The notes under the pieces are model-generated. The model made no database searches and was not told where the DNA came from. It was given only the letters and a program-made list of their open reading frames with translations. This document shows, piece after piece, positions 1 through 6,000 of a stretch of DNA of 6,491 bases. The position numbers and the translations under genes are program-made. The first letter of the stretch is position 1. Every line of letters begins with the position of its first letter. This DNA is from Scatosoma sp045658805 (GTDB taxonomy: Bacteria > Bacillota > Clostridia > Christensenellales > Borkfalkiaceae), in the NCBI GenBank assembly GCA_045658805.1, contig JAZOVQ010000031.1:1-6491 (forward strand), written 5' to 3'.

Positions 1-49
1 ACGCTATTATGTGGAGGGGGTTACGGGGGGCGCTGTCAAAGGGTAAGTA

Positions 50-174
50 AAAAACGCAGGATATACGTCGAAATACTGCGTTAAGCTTGCGTTTCTCCTT
101 GCTCGTGTAGCTTGTGTACACTCCCGTCGGGGAAGCCGCGCTTGCCTTGTCTTTCTCGTATCTGCTGCGTTTTT
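50..174. repeat. Inverted-repeat-bounded intergenic element
   Basis: AAAAACGCAG at 50-59 is the exact inverse of CTGCGTTTTT at 165-174. Pairing continues inward as GATA (60-63) with TATC (160-163) after a 2-nt bulge, giving a stem of about 14 bp that brackets roughly 95 bases. A smaller alternative hairpin uses AACGCAG (53-59) with CTGCGTT (76-82). Inside are the 8-bp palindrome GTGTACAC (114-121) and a short CCC/GGG hairpin (123-131). No transposase or usable start codon lies in it. It could be a dispersed non-autonomous repeat or an RNA hairpin. Its copy number in the genome is unknown from this window. Confidence 0.5.
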
Positions 175-231
175 CTCGTTAACGATATGCCGAGAGGAAA
201 CACTGCGTTAAGCTTGCGTTTCTCCTTGCTC
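75..231. repeat. Perfect 30-bp direct repeat, two copies (75-104 and 202-231)
   Basis: The two copies, at 75-104 and 202-231, are identical over 30 bases. They begin ACTGCGTTAAGC and end CTCCTTGCTC, and start 127 bases apart. Both are preceded by a GATAT-containing stretch, so the similarity probably extends imperfectly upstream. CTGCGTT occurs a third time at 165-171. An exact 30-mer twice within 160 bases of non-coding DNA is not expected by chance. It points to a duplicated or inserted repeat unit, the right copy being partial. Confidence 0.8.
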
Positions 232-255
232 TACAACAAACGAAAGAATAAATAA

Positions 256-277
256 GACCACTCTTAAAAGAGTGGTC
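256..277 (-). terminator. Rho-independent terminator of the ABC importer operon
   Basis: GACCACTCTT (256-265) and AAGAGTGGTC (268-277) form a perfect stem of up to 10 bp with a tiny loop. On the minus strand it starts 7 nt after the permease stop codon and is followed by a T-rich tract (TTATTTATTC). On the plus strand the hairpin is followed by AAAATTTT, so it may also act weakly on rightward transcripts. Confidence 0.9.
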
Positions 278-284
278 AAAATTT

Positions 285-1094
285 TCATTTCCCGTTTTTG
301 ATTACGAGTTTTTCAAGCAAGGCAACCAAGGCATACATGGCGGCGGCGAGGACGCAAAGAATAAACACTGCGCTCATAACGAGGTCCAGCTTAAACACTT
401 GGCCGCCGTAGACGATAAGATACCCAATGCCTGCTTTCGAAACAATGTATTCGCCCATAATCGAGCCTATCCACGCCATACCGACGTTGATTTTCAGCAT
501 AGAAATAAAATTGGGCAGGGAAGAGGGGATGACAAGTTTGGTTAAAATTTGCAATTTGCTTGCGCCCATGGATTTGAGCAAAAGCAATTTGTTTTCGTCG
601 GTTGCCATAAAGCCGTTTAACATATTCAATATAGCAACAATTAGCCCAATTAAAACGGTCATAAAAACGATGGCTTTACTACCCGTGCCGCACCAAATAA
701 TGATAAGCGGACCAAGGGCAATTTTCGGCAGGGCGTTCAGTACGACGATATAAGGCTCGGAGATGCGCCGCAGGGCTTCGCTCCACCACAGCAACAGGGC
801 GATGGAATACCCCAAGGCAACGGCGAGGGCAAAACCTGCCAGCGTTTCCCAAAGCGTAGTGCCTACGTGTAAAAATAGCGAACCGCTTTTATATAATTCG
901 GCTATGGTTTTTACAATCCGCGAGGGGGAACTGGTGATAAAAGGGTTTATCCATTCAAACTGCGCCGACGCTTCCCAAATGCCGAGGAAAATGACGAGAA
1001 CAGCCAATCGAACGGCGTTGACTATCCAACTTTTCTTTTTGACGTAGCGTAAGTAGAGTAAATGCTCGCGAGAGTACGTTTCGGTGTTTTTCAT
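285..1094 (-). CDS. ABC transporter permease, SsuC/TauC/ThiX-like
   Basis: Membrane subunit of a type I ABC importer, expected to form the homodimeric channel coupled to the ATPase encoded just upstream. The protein is 269 aa. Hydrophobic segments lie near residues 23-45, 83-105, 119-134, 138-158, 198-215 and 239-262, fitting the usual six-helix BPD_transp_1 fold. The cytoplasmic coupling (EAA) loop is seen near 174-197 as KSMGASKLQILTKLVIPSSL, typical of the nitrate/sulfonate/taurine group. The start is set at 1094, not at the ATG at 1112. An AAGGAG box (1108-1103) lies 8 nt upstream of 1094, and this start makes a 4-base ATGA overlap with the ATPase stop, implying translational coupling. 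It is the last gene of the operon, followed at once by a terminator. Family membership is clear; the substrate is not determined. Confidence 0.9.
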   Translation of the reverse strand: MKNTETYSREHLLYLRYVKKKSWIVNAVRLAVLVIFLGIWEASAQFEWINPFITSSPSRIVKTIAELYKSGSLFLHVGTTLWETLAGFALAVALGYSIALLLWWSEALRRISEPYIVVLNALPKIALGPLIIIWCGTGSKAIVFMTVLIGLIVAILNMLNGFMATDENKLLLLKSMGASKLQILTKLVIPSSLPNFISMLKINVGMAWIGSIMGEYIVSKAGIGYLIVYGGQVFKLDLVMSAVFILCVLAAAMYALVALLEKLVIKNGK

Positions 1095-1828
1095 GTGTTC
1101 AGCTCCTTCCAAAGTATTTCAAACCAGCGCGAAAATTCTTTGTTTTCTCTACGTTTTAACGGTTCGCTTTCAGGAAAGGCTATCGTATGCTTTGCGACGA
1201 CCTTGGCAGGGCGGCGGGAAAGCACGAAAATTTCGTCGGCTACCGAGATGGCTTCGCTGATATCGTGCGTAATCAACAAAGCGGTCTTTTTTTCGTTGCG
1301 TATAATTTTATAAACATCGTCGCAAACGGAGATACGCGTTTGGAAATCCAGAGCCGAAAAAGGTTCATCAAGCAAAAGAATATCGGGGTTTACGGCGAGG
1401 GTGCGGATGAGCGCGGCGCGTTGCCGCATACCGCCCGAAAGGGAAGAGGGGTAATTTTTTAAAAATTGTTTCAATCCATATTTTTCCGCCAAACCCAACG
1501 CGTGTTCTCTGTTTTCTTGCGTATCGGCGCGTTTAATTTCAAGCGGTAAAAAGATATTTTTCTCAATCGTTCTCCACGGGAACAATTCGTCCTTTTGCAA
1601 CATATATCCAAACGAACTGTTTAGCGGCGTAATCACTTTGCCTTTTGTGGGTGACAGCAAGCCGGCAGCCAAGGAAAGGAGAGTAGTTTTTCCGCAACCA
1701 GACGGTCCGATGATGGCAACGAACGCGCCTTCGGCTACGGAAAAACTGACGTCTTGCAGGGCAACCGTTTCTCCTTGTTTGCTATGGTAGTGCATCGAAA
1801 CGTCTTCGAAACGTAAAACTTCTTTCAT
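1091..1828 (-). CDS. ABC transporter ATP-binding protein, SsuB/TauB/ThiZ-like
   Basis: ATPase subunit that powers the importer from the cytoplasmic side. All nucleotide-binding motifs are intact in 245 aa: Walker A GPSGCGKTT at 41-49, Q-loop Gln78 in YMLQKDELFPW, signature LSGGMRQRA at 130-138, Walker B ILLLDEP at 150-156 with catalytic Glu155, D-loop SALD at 158-161, and switch His188 in LLITHD. The LSGGMRQRA signature and the short length without a C-terminal regulatory domain are typical of the nitrate/sulfonate/taurine/thiamine-precursor subfamily. The ATG at 1828 is preceded by GAAGGAT about 8 nt away. The gene starts 32 nt after the binding-protein stop and overlaps the permease start by 4 nt. 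Nothing looks damaged. The subfamily is assigned with good confidence; the transported molecule is not. Confidence 0.95.
   Translation of the reverse strand: MKEVLRFEDVSMHYHSKQGETVALQDVSFSVAEGAFVAIIGPSGCGKTTLLSLAAGLLSPTKGKVITPLNSSFGYMLQKDELFPWRTIEKNIFLPLEIKRADTQENREHALGLAEKYGLKQFLKNYPSSLSGGMRQRAALIRTLAVNPDILLLDEPFSALDFQTRISVCDDVYKIIRNEKKTALLITHDISEAISVADEIFVLSRRPAKVVAKHTIAFPESEPLKRRENKEFSRWFEILWKELNT
1103..1108 (-). promoter_or_regulatory. Ribosome binding site deciding the permease start
   Basis: AAGGAG on the minus strand lies inside the last codons of the ATPase gene, 8 nt before the ATG at 1094. The alternative ATG at 1112 lies upstream of this box and would place it inside the coding region, so 1094 is preferred. 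Confidence 0.8.
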
Positions 1829-1860
1829 TTGCGTTTATCCTTCTTGTGTTTTTGTGTTTA

Positions 1861-2877
1861 TTATTTTTCGTATACTTCTTTATATACTTTGTCGGCCGAG
1901 GAGTTATCGACAAGCTCGGTCATTTTTGCGCGCTTGGGCAGTTCGCCGGCATTGTCAATGATATCCTGTAAACGCTCAAAACTGTCCTCGGTCATGCTCA
2001 AGTTTGTTCTCCATGCGTCGATATTTTTATATCGTTCAACGGATGCGGCAATCGATTGTTCGGATACTCCTTCAAAATATGCAGTGAGGTAGGGGGCGAC
2101 GGTGGCGGCAGGGGTTTCATTGACGTATTTCACTGCCTTGGTAACGGCGCGTAAAAAGCCCTCCGCCGTTTTTTCATTTTCCGTCAACCAAGAATTTTTT
2201 GCAATAAAGCAGGTGTAGGGTACTTCCCCCGAAGCTTCGCCGACGGAAGCCACTACGTAGCCTTTCCCGGCCGCTTCATATTCGTACGCCGTAGGATCAA
2301 ACATGGTACAATAATCCGCAGTACCAGCTTCAAACGCGCTGACCATCAAATTGAACGCCACGTCGTAATTCAACGTTAAATCTGTGCCGTCGCTTAAACC
2401 GTAGTTGTTTAATACGTATTCAAAAGTCATTGCAGGCACGCCGCCTTTTCGTCCTGCCAAAATCTCTTTTCCCTTTAAGTTTTCCCATTTAAAATCGGGC
2501 TCGGGGACGCGCGAAACCAGGAAAGAGCCGTCACGCTTGGTCAATTGCCCAAACACGGTGGGGACGTCCGTACTTCCGCCAAGCAAAACGTACAAGGCGG
2601 CTTCAGGTCCACAAAATCCGACGTCGGAATCCCCCGATAATACGGCGGACATAACGTTATCCGCGCCACCGCCATTGGTGAGTTCAATTTTAATACTTTC
2701 CTCATTAAAATATCCCAACGAATCGGCGAGATACAAGGGCGCGTAGAAAACGGAATGGGTAACTTCGTTTACCTTTACCGTTTTTATTTCTTCGCCGTCC
2801 TGTGTGCAGGCGCAAACGGGGAGTAGGGTGAGGCATGCAGCCAAAAGGGCGCTGATAGATTTACGAAAATTGTTCAT
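1861..2877 (-). CDS. ABC transporter substrate-binding lipoprotein, NMT1/THI5-like (SsuA/TauA/ThiY class)
   Basis: Extracytoplasmic receptor that captures the ligand and delivers it to the permease. The 338-aa protein begins with a lipoprotein signal peptide: basic NNFRK, a hydrophobic stretch 8-21, and lipobox V-C-A-Cys24, so it should be anchored to the membrane outer face. The mature part carries the NMT1-like hallmarks HSVFYAPLYLADSLGYFNEE (41-60) and a ligand-loop region near 69-92 (GGGADNV, then SGDSDVGFCGPE), then the usual two-lobed Venus-flytrap length. The start at 2877 is chosen because GGAG (2892-2889) lies 11 nt upstream and the signal peptide begins there. The in-frame ATG at 2886 is only 2 nt from that box. 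It is first in the operon, about 31 nt downstream of the predicted transcript start, with no room for a TPP-type riboswitch. The ligand could be a pyrimidine, riboflavin-like, sulfonate or other small molecule; the sequence alone does not decide. Confidence 0.9.
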   Translation of the reverse strand: MNNFRKSISALLAACLTLLPVCACTQDGEEIKTVKVNEVTHSVFYAPLYLADSLGYFNEESIKIELTNGGGADNVMSAVLSGDSDVGFCGPEAALYVLLGGSTDVPTVFGQLTKRDGSFLVSRVPEPDFKWENLKGKEILAGRKGGVPAMTFEYVLNNYGLSDGTDLTLNYDVAFNLMVSAFEAGTADYCTMFDPTAYEYEAAGKGYVVASVGEASGEVPYTCFIAKNSWLTENEKTAEGFLRAVTKAVKYVNETPAATVAPYLTAYFEGVSEQSIAASVERYKNIDAWRTNLSMTEDSFERLQDIIDNAGELPKRAKMTELVDNSSADKVYKEVYEK

Positions 2878-2914
2878 GGTTATCATTTCTCCGATAAAAA
2901 ATTTGGAATAATAT

Positions 2915-2944
2915 ATTATATGAGAGGGCATTAATAATTGACAA
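2915..2944 (-). promoter_or_regulatory. Sigma-A promoter of the ABC importer operon
   Basis: On the minus strand TTGTCA (2944-2939) and TATAAT (2920-2915) are separated by 18 bp. The -10 is a perfect match and the -35 has one mismatch. Transcription should begin near 2908-2909, leaving a leader of about 31 nt. The -35 overlaps that of the divergent valS promoter. Confidence 0.8.
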
Positions 2945-2966
2945 TCGAGTTTTAAAGTATTATAAT
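2938..2966 (+). promoter_or_regulatory. Consensus sigma-A promoter of valS
   Basis: TTGACA (2938-2943), a 17-bp spacer and TATAAT (2961-2966) make a perfect consensus promoter. Predicted transcription start is about 2971-2973, giving a valS leader of roughly 106 nt. The -10 lies in TATTATAATA, which reads the same on both strands. Confidence 0.9.
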
Positions 2967-2977
2967 AGATAGGCTAA

Positions 2978-3023
2978 CGCCCTTTTTTAGGGCGGGTTTT
3001 CGAGTGTCGCGTTGGCGGCATCG
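2978..3023 (+). promoter_or_regulatory. Two consecutive hairpins in the valS leader RNA
   Basis: Hairpin 1 pairs CGCCCT (2978-2983) with AGGGCG (2989-2994) around a TTTTT loop and is followed by GGTTTT. Hairpin 2 pairs TGTCGC (3005-3010) with GCGGCA (3015-3020) around GTTG. It can be lengthened by CGA (3001-3003) with TCG (3021-3023) across one bulged base. Hairpin 1 resembles an intrinsic terminator but would form only about 6-20 nt into the transcript, so a 5'-end stabilising role is more plausible. No T-box consensus is present. Confidence 0.55.
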
Positions 3024-3078
3024 GGGGAAATAATAGACGAAATAAGACAAAAAGACAAAAGTGGAGTCGTGTAACAAT

Positions 3079-5700
3079 ATGGAAATGCAAAAGACGTACA
3101 ATCCCAAAGATTTTGAAGACAGAATTTATGCCGATTGGGAACAATCGGGATATTTCCGCGCGGAGGTAGACGCAAACAAGGTGCCTTTCACCATTATGAT
3201 GCCGCCCCCCAACATTACGGGGCAGTTGCACATGGGGCACGCTATGGACGCAACGATGCAAGATACCCTCATTCGTTTTAAAAGAATGCAGGGCTATGCT
3301 GCTTTGTGGCTTCCCGGCTGCGACCACGCGTCCATTGCTACGGAAGTTAAAATCGTAGAAAAAATGAAAGAGGACGGTTTTACCAAGGCTGATCTTGGCA
3401 GAGACGGCTTCTTGAAGCGCGCTTGGGAATGGAAGGAGCAGTACGGCAACCGTATTATGCTCCAACAACGCAAAATGGGTACTTCGTGCGACTGGTCCCG
3501 TCAAGCGTTCACGATGGACGATAGATGTTCCAAGGCTGTTCGCGAAGTGTTTGTAAACCTTTACGAAAAAGGACTTATTTATCAAGGGGATAGGATTATC
3601 AACTGGTGTCCTTGCTGTAAGACGGCGCTTTCGGACGCGGAAGTGGAATATGCGGAAGAAGGCGGACATTTCTGGCACCTTAGCTATCCTGCGGCTGACG
3701 GTTCAACGTCGGTTATCGTTGCAACTACTCGTCCCGAAACGATGCTCGGCGATACGGCTGTTGCGGTACATCCCGATGATGAAAGATATAAGGCGCTTGT
3801 TGGCAAAACCTTGAAATTGCCTTTGACGGATAGAGAAATTCCCGTGGTCGCGGACGAATATGTAGATCCTGCTTTCGGTACGGGTTGCGTAAAAATTACG
3901 CCTGCGCACGATCCTAACGACTTTGAAGTTGGTAAGCGTCACAACTTGCCCGTTATCCGCGTAATGAACGACGACGGCTCTATGAACGAGCTTGCAGGCG
4001 CATACCTAGGGCTTGATAGATATGAAGCAAGAAAGCGCATCGTTGCCGATTTGGAAAAGCTTGGCAACCTTGTGAAAATTGAAGCACACAACCATAACGT
4101 AGGGCACTGTTACCGTTGCCATTCGACGGTAGAACCTATCGTTTCCAAACAATGGTTTGTAAAAATGGAACCCTTGGCAAAACCTGCAATTCAAGCGGTT
4201 ATGAAGAACAAGGTAAAATTTGTTCCCGAACGCTTCTCGAAGATTTATTACAATTGGATGGAAAACGTACGCGATTGGTGTATTTCCCGTCAACTTTGGT
4301 GGGGGCACCGTATTCCCGTATGGTATTGTAAGGATTGCGGCAAAGTAATTTGCGTGAAAGAGGACCCCAATGGCTGTCCCGATTGCGGCAGTAAGAACAT
4401 TCACCAAGACGAAGACGTTTTGGATACCTGGTTCTCGTCCGCGCTTTGGCCTTTCTCCACGCTTGGCTATCCCGAAGAAACAGAAGATTATAAATATTTC
4501 TATCCCACCGACGTTTTGGTTACGGGCTACGATATTATCTTCTTCTGGGTTGCGAGAATGATTTTCTCGGGTATCGAACATACGGGTAAAGTGCCTTTCC
4601 GTGACGTTCTCATTCACGGTATCGTTCGTGCCGAACAGGGTAGAAAAATGAGTAAATCGCTCGGTAACGGTATTGATCCGTTGGGCGTAATTGAAAATTA
4701 CGGTGCAGACTCCTTGCGCTTGTCTTTGCTTACGGGCGTTGCGCCTGGTAACGACACTCGTTATTCGGATGCGAAGGTAGAATCCTGCCGTAACTTCATT
4801 AACAAGCTTTGGAACGCAGCTCGTTTCGTGCTTATGAACACCGAAGGTAAGAAGATTTCGGATATTTCCGAAGTAAAACTTGCGCCTGCGGATAAGTGGA
4901 TTATTTCCAAATTGCAAAACTGCATTAGAGAAGTGACGACCAACCTCGGTAAATACGAGCTTGGTGTTGCAAGCGATCTTGTAACCGGTTTTGTTTGGGA
5001 TGATTTCTGCGATTGGTATATCGAGCTTTCCAAGCCTGCGCTTTACGGCGAAGACGAAGGCAGAAAGGCGGACGCGCTTTCCGTGCTTTGCTTTGTTTTG
5101 GAAAATGCATTGAAATTGTTGCATCCCTTCATTCCTTTCGTTACCGAAGAAATTTATGCGAACTTGCCCAACACGCAGGGTAGCATCATGATGGCGGAAT
5201 TCCCTAGATACAACGCGAAGCTTGCTTATAAGAAGGAAGCAAAGGCGTTTGAAGGGGTTATGGAAATTATCAAAGCGGTAAGAGCGATGAAGAAGGATGC
5301 GGAATGTCCTCCTTCCAAGAAAGTAGAATTGAATATTGTTACCGAAAGCAAACGTTTGTTGCAGCTTAATAAGGATTGTATTATGAAGCTCTCGGGCGCA
5401 AGTGCGTTGCATTTTGTAAACAGCGCGGCGGATGTAAACGGCAAAACCGTTTCCGCAGTTACCGAAATTGCGCAAATCTACGTACCTTTGGGCGAACTTG
5501 TTGATATTGAAAAGGAAAAAGCTCGTTTGGCAGCGGAAATTGAACGTATCAATGGGGAAATTGCGCGTGCGGAAGGTAAACTTTCCAACGAAAAATTCGT
5601 AAGCAAAGCACCTAAAAAGCTTGTAGACGAAGAACGTGAAAAGGTAAAGAAATATAAAGATATGAAAGAAAAATGCGAAGCACAGCTTGCGGGCTTGTAA
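3079..5700 (+). CDS. valS: Valyl-tRNA synthetase
   Basis: Cytoplasmic class I aminoacyl-tRNA synthetase joining valine to tRNA-Val, with hydrolytic editing of mischarged threonine. The 873-aa length matches the usual bacterial short form of about 880 aa. The HIGH motif is HMGH at 51-54, after PPPNITGQL, and the KMSKS motif is at 523-527. The CP1 editing domain shows TTRPETMLGD (216-225) and GTGCVKITPAHDPND (267-281). Zinc-type cysteines are visible as Cys177/Cys180 with Cys344/Cys347, and as a ribbon Cys417/Cys420 with Cys433/Cys436. The anticodon-binding region follows KMSKS. A lysine/glutamate-rich C-terminal coiled-coil arm spans about 805-873. The ATG at 3079 is preceded by GGAG (3063-3066), 12 nt away. 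An in-frame GTG at 3061 has no ribosome binding site and is rejected. The gene has its own promoter and a probable terminator, so it is likely monocistronic. Nothing is missing. Confidence 0.98.
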   Translation: MEMQKTYNPKDFEDRIYADWEQSGYFRAEVDANKVPFTIMMPPPNITGQLHMGHAMDATMQDTLIRFKRMQGYAALWLPGCDHASIATEVKIVEKMKEDGFTKADLGRDGFLKRAWEWKEQYGNRIMLQQRKMGTSCDWSRQAFTMDDRCSKAVREVFVNLYEKGLIYQGDRIINWCPCCKTALSDAEVEYAEEGGHFWHLSYPAADGSTSVIVATTRPETMLGDTAVAVHPDDERYKALVGKTLKLPLTDREIPVVADEYVDPAFGTGCVKITPAHDPNDFEVGKRHNLPVIRVMNDDGSMNELAGAYLGLDRYEARKRIVADLEKLGNLVKIEAHNHNVGHCYRCHSTVEPIVSKQWFVKMEPLAKPAIQAVMKNKVKFVPERFSKIYYNWMENVRDWCISRQLWWGHRIPVWYCKDCGKVICVKEDPNGCPDCGSKNIHQDEDVLDTWFSSALWPFSTLGYPEETEDYKYFYPTDVLVTGYDIIFFWVARMIFSGIEHTGKVPFRDVLIHGIVRAEQGRKMSKSLGNGIDPLGVIENYGADSLRLSLLTGVAPGNDTRYSDAKVESCRNFINKLWNAARFVLMNTEGKKISDISEVKLAPADKWIISKLQNCIREVTTNLGKYELGVASDLVTGFVWDDFCDWYIELSKPALYGEDEGRKADALSVLCFVLENALKLLHPFIPFVTEEIYANLPNTQGSIMMAEFPRYNAKLAYKKEAKAFEGVMEIIKAVRAMKKDAECPPSKKVELNIVTESKRLLQLNKDCIMKLSGASALHFVNSAADVNGKTVSAVTEIAQIYVPLGELVDIEKEKARLAAEIERINGEIARAEGKLSNEKFVSKAPKKLVDEEREKVKKYKDMKEKCEAQLAGL

Positions 5701-5728
5701 TTCGCTAAAAAAAGGGGAGAGGTTGCGA

Positions 5729-5755
5729 AAAAAAGGCGCAGGCTCGTCCTTTTTT
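5729..5755 (+). terminator. Probable intrinsic terminator after valS
   Basis: AAAAAAGG (5729-5736) pairs with CCTTTTTT (5748-5755) around an 11-nt loop. The T-run forms the 3' arm of the hairpin, and the site begins 28 nt after the valS stop. The GC core is only 2 bp, so strength is uncertain, but no other candidate lies before the rpsL promoter. Confidence 0.55.
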
Positions 5756-5800
5756 CACTAAAGAGCACCCTCAATAAAATTTTTTTTGAAAAAAGTTCGT

Positions 5801-5812
5801 TCAAACGTTTGA
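5801..5812. promoter_or_regulatory. Perfect 12-bp palindrome overlapping the rpsL -35 box (possible operator)
   Basis: TCAAACGTTTGA is its own reverse complement and shares four bases with the -35 hexamer TTGACA (5809-5814). A protein bound here would block polymerase. It does not match the cre, CodY or LexA consensus well. Function is inferred from position only. Confidence 0.4.
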
Positions 5813-5837
5813 CAAATGGGGGAATAAATGCTAAAAT
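5809..5837 (+). promoter_or_regulatory. Extended -10 sigma-A promoter of rpsL
   Basis: TTGACA (5809-5814), a 17-bp spacer and TAAAAT (5832-5837), with TG one base before the -10 (5829-5830), make a strong extended -10 promoter. The start is predicted at about 5843-5844, leaving a 157-nt leader before rpsL. Confidence 0.88.
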
Positions 5838-5843
5838 GATAAC

Positions 5844-5993
5844 GTTGCGATGTTGGGTGGACTATGCCCTTTTGCAAATTATGCAATAAAATCCGACCTG
5901 TCGGACAAGCATCGGCAACTCAAATTTGCTTTCTTTGAAATTGCGATAAGGGCAATTTCGAGGGAAATATATTCCAAAATTTTACAAGGAGGT
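5844..5993 (+). promoter_or_regulatory. Structured 5' leader RNA of rpsL
   Basis: The predicted transcript starts with GTTGCGATG (5844-5852). This pairs with CATC-G-GCAAC (5910-5919) to form a 9-bp closing stem with one bulged G (5914). Enclosed are three small hairpins: GGG/CCC with two inner wobbles (5855-5869), TTGCA/TGCAA (5872-5886) and TCCGA/TCGGA (5892-5905). The result is a 76-nt cloverleaf-like unit. A second, perfect 8-bp hairpin pairs GAAATTGC (5937-5944) with GCAATTTC (5952-5959). The strong ribosome binding site AAGGAGGT (5986-5993) lies 7 nt before the ATG. I do not recognise a known riboswitch or ribosomal-protein leader family. Structure is visible by base complementarity; regulation is inferred. 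Confidence 0.55.
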
Positions 5994-6000
5994 CAAAAAT

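Noticed and set aside
2..46. Plus-strand frame ending ...VEGVTGGAVKG at the left edge, a possible C-terminus of a truncated gene
   Set aside because: Only 14 codons are visible, with no family signal, and it overlaps the repeat region, so coding cannot be supported.
1095..1112. Upstream ATG for the permease giving a 275-aa protein
   Set aside because: The ribosome binding site AAGGAG lies inside this extension; the ATG at 1094 has proper spacing and the classic ATGA overlap.
2878..2931. N-terminal extension of the substrate-binding protein starting at 2931
   Set aside because: It would precede the signal peptide by 18 residues and begins within a few bases of the promoter -10 element, upstream of the predicted transcript start.
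2878..3060. TPP riboswitch upstream of the importer
   Set aside because: None of the conserved TPP aptamer segments is present and the predicted leader is only about 31 nt.
2974..3678. A 234-codon minus-strand open frame covering the valS leader and 5' end
   Set aside because: It overlaps the valS promoter region and coding sequence, is rich in Arg/His/Phe as antisense shadows are, and has no recognisable family.
4006..5475. A 489-codon open frame on the minus strand inside valS
   Set aside because: It is fully antisense to an unmistakable valyl-tRNA synthetase, has no recognisable domain and reads as a composition shadow of valS codon usage.
5844..5919. A tRNA gene in the rpsL leader
   Set aside because: The outline is cloverleaf-like and 76 nt long, but the conserved T-loop, U33, D-loop GG context and normal loop sizes are missing.
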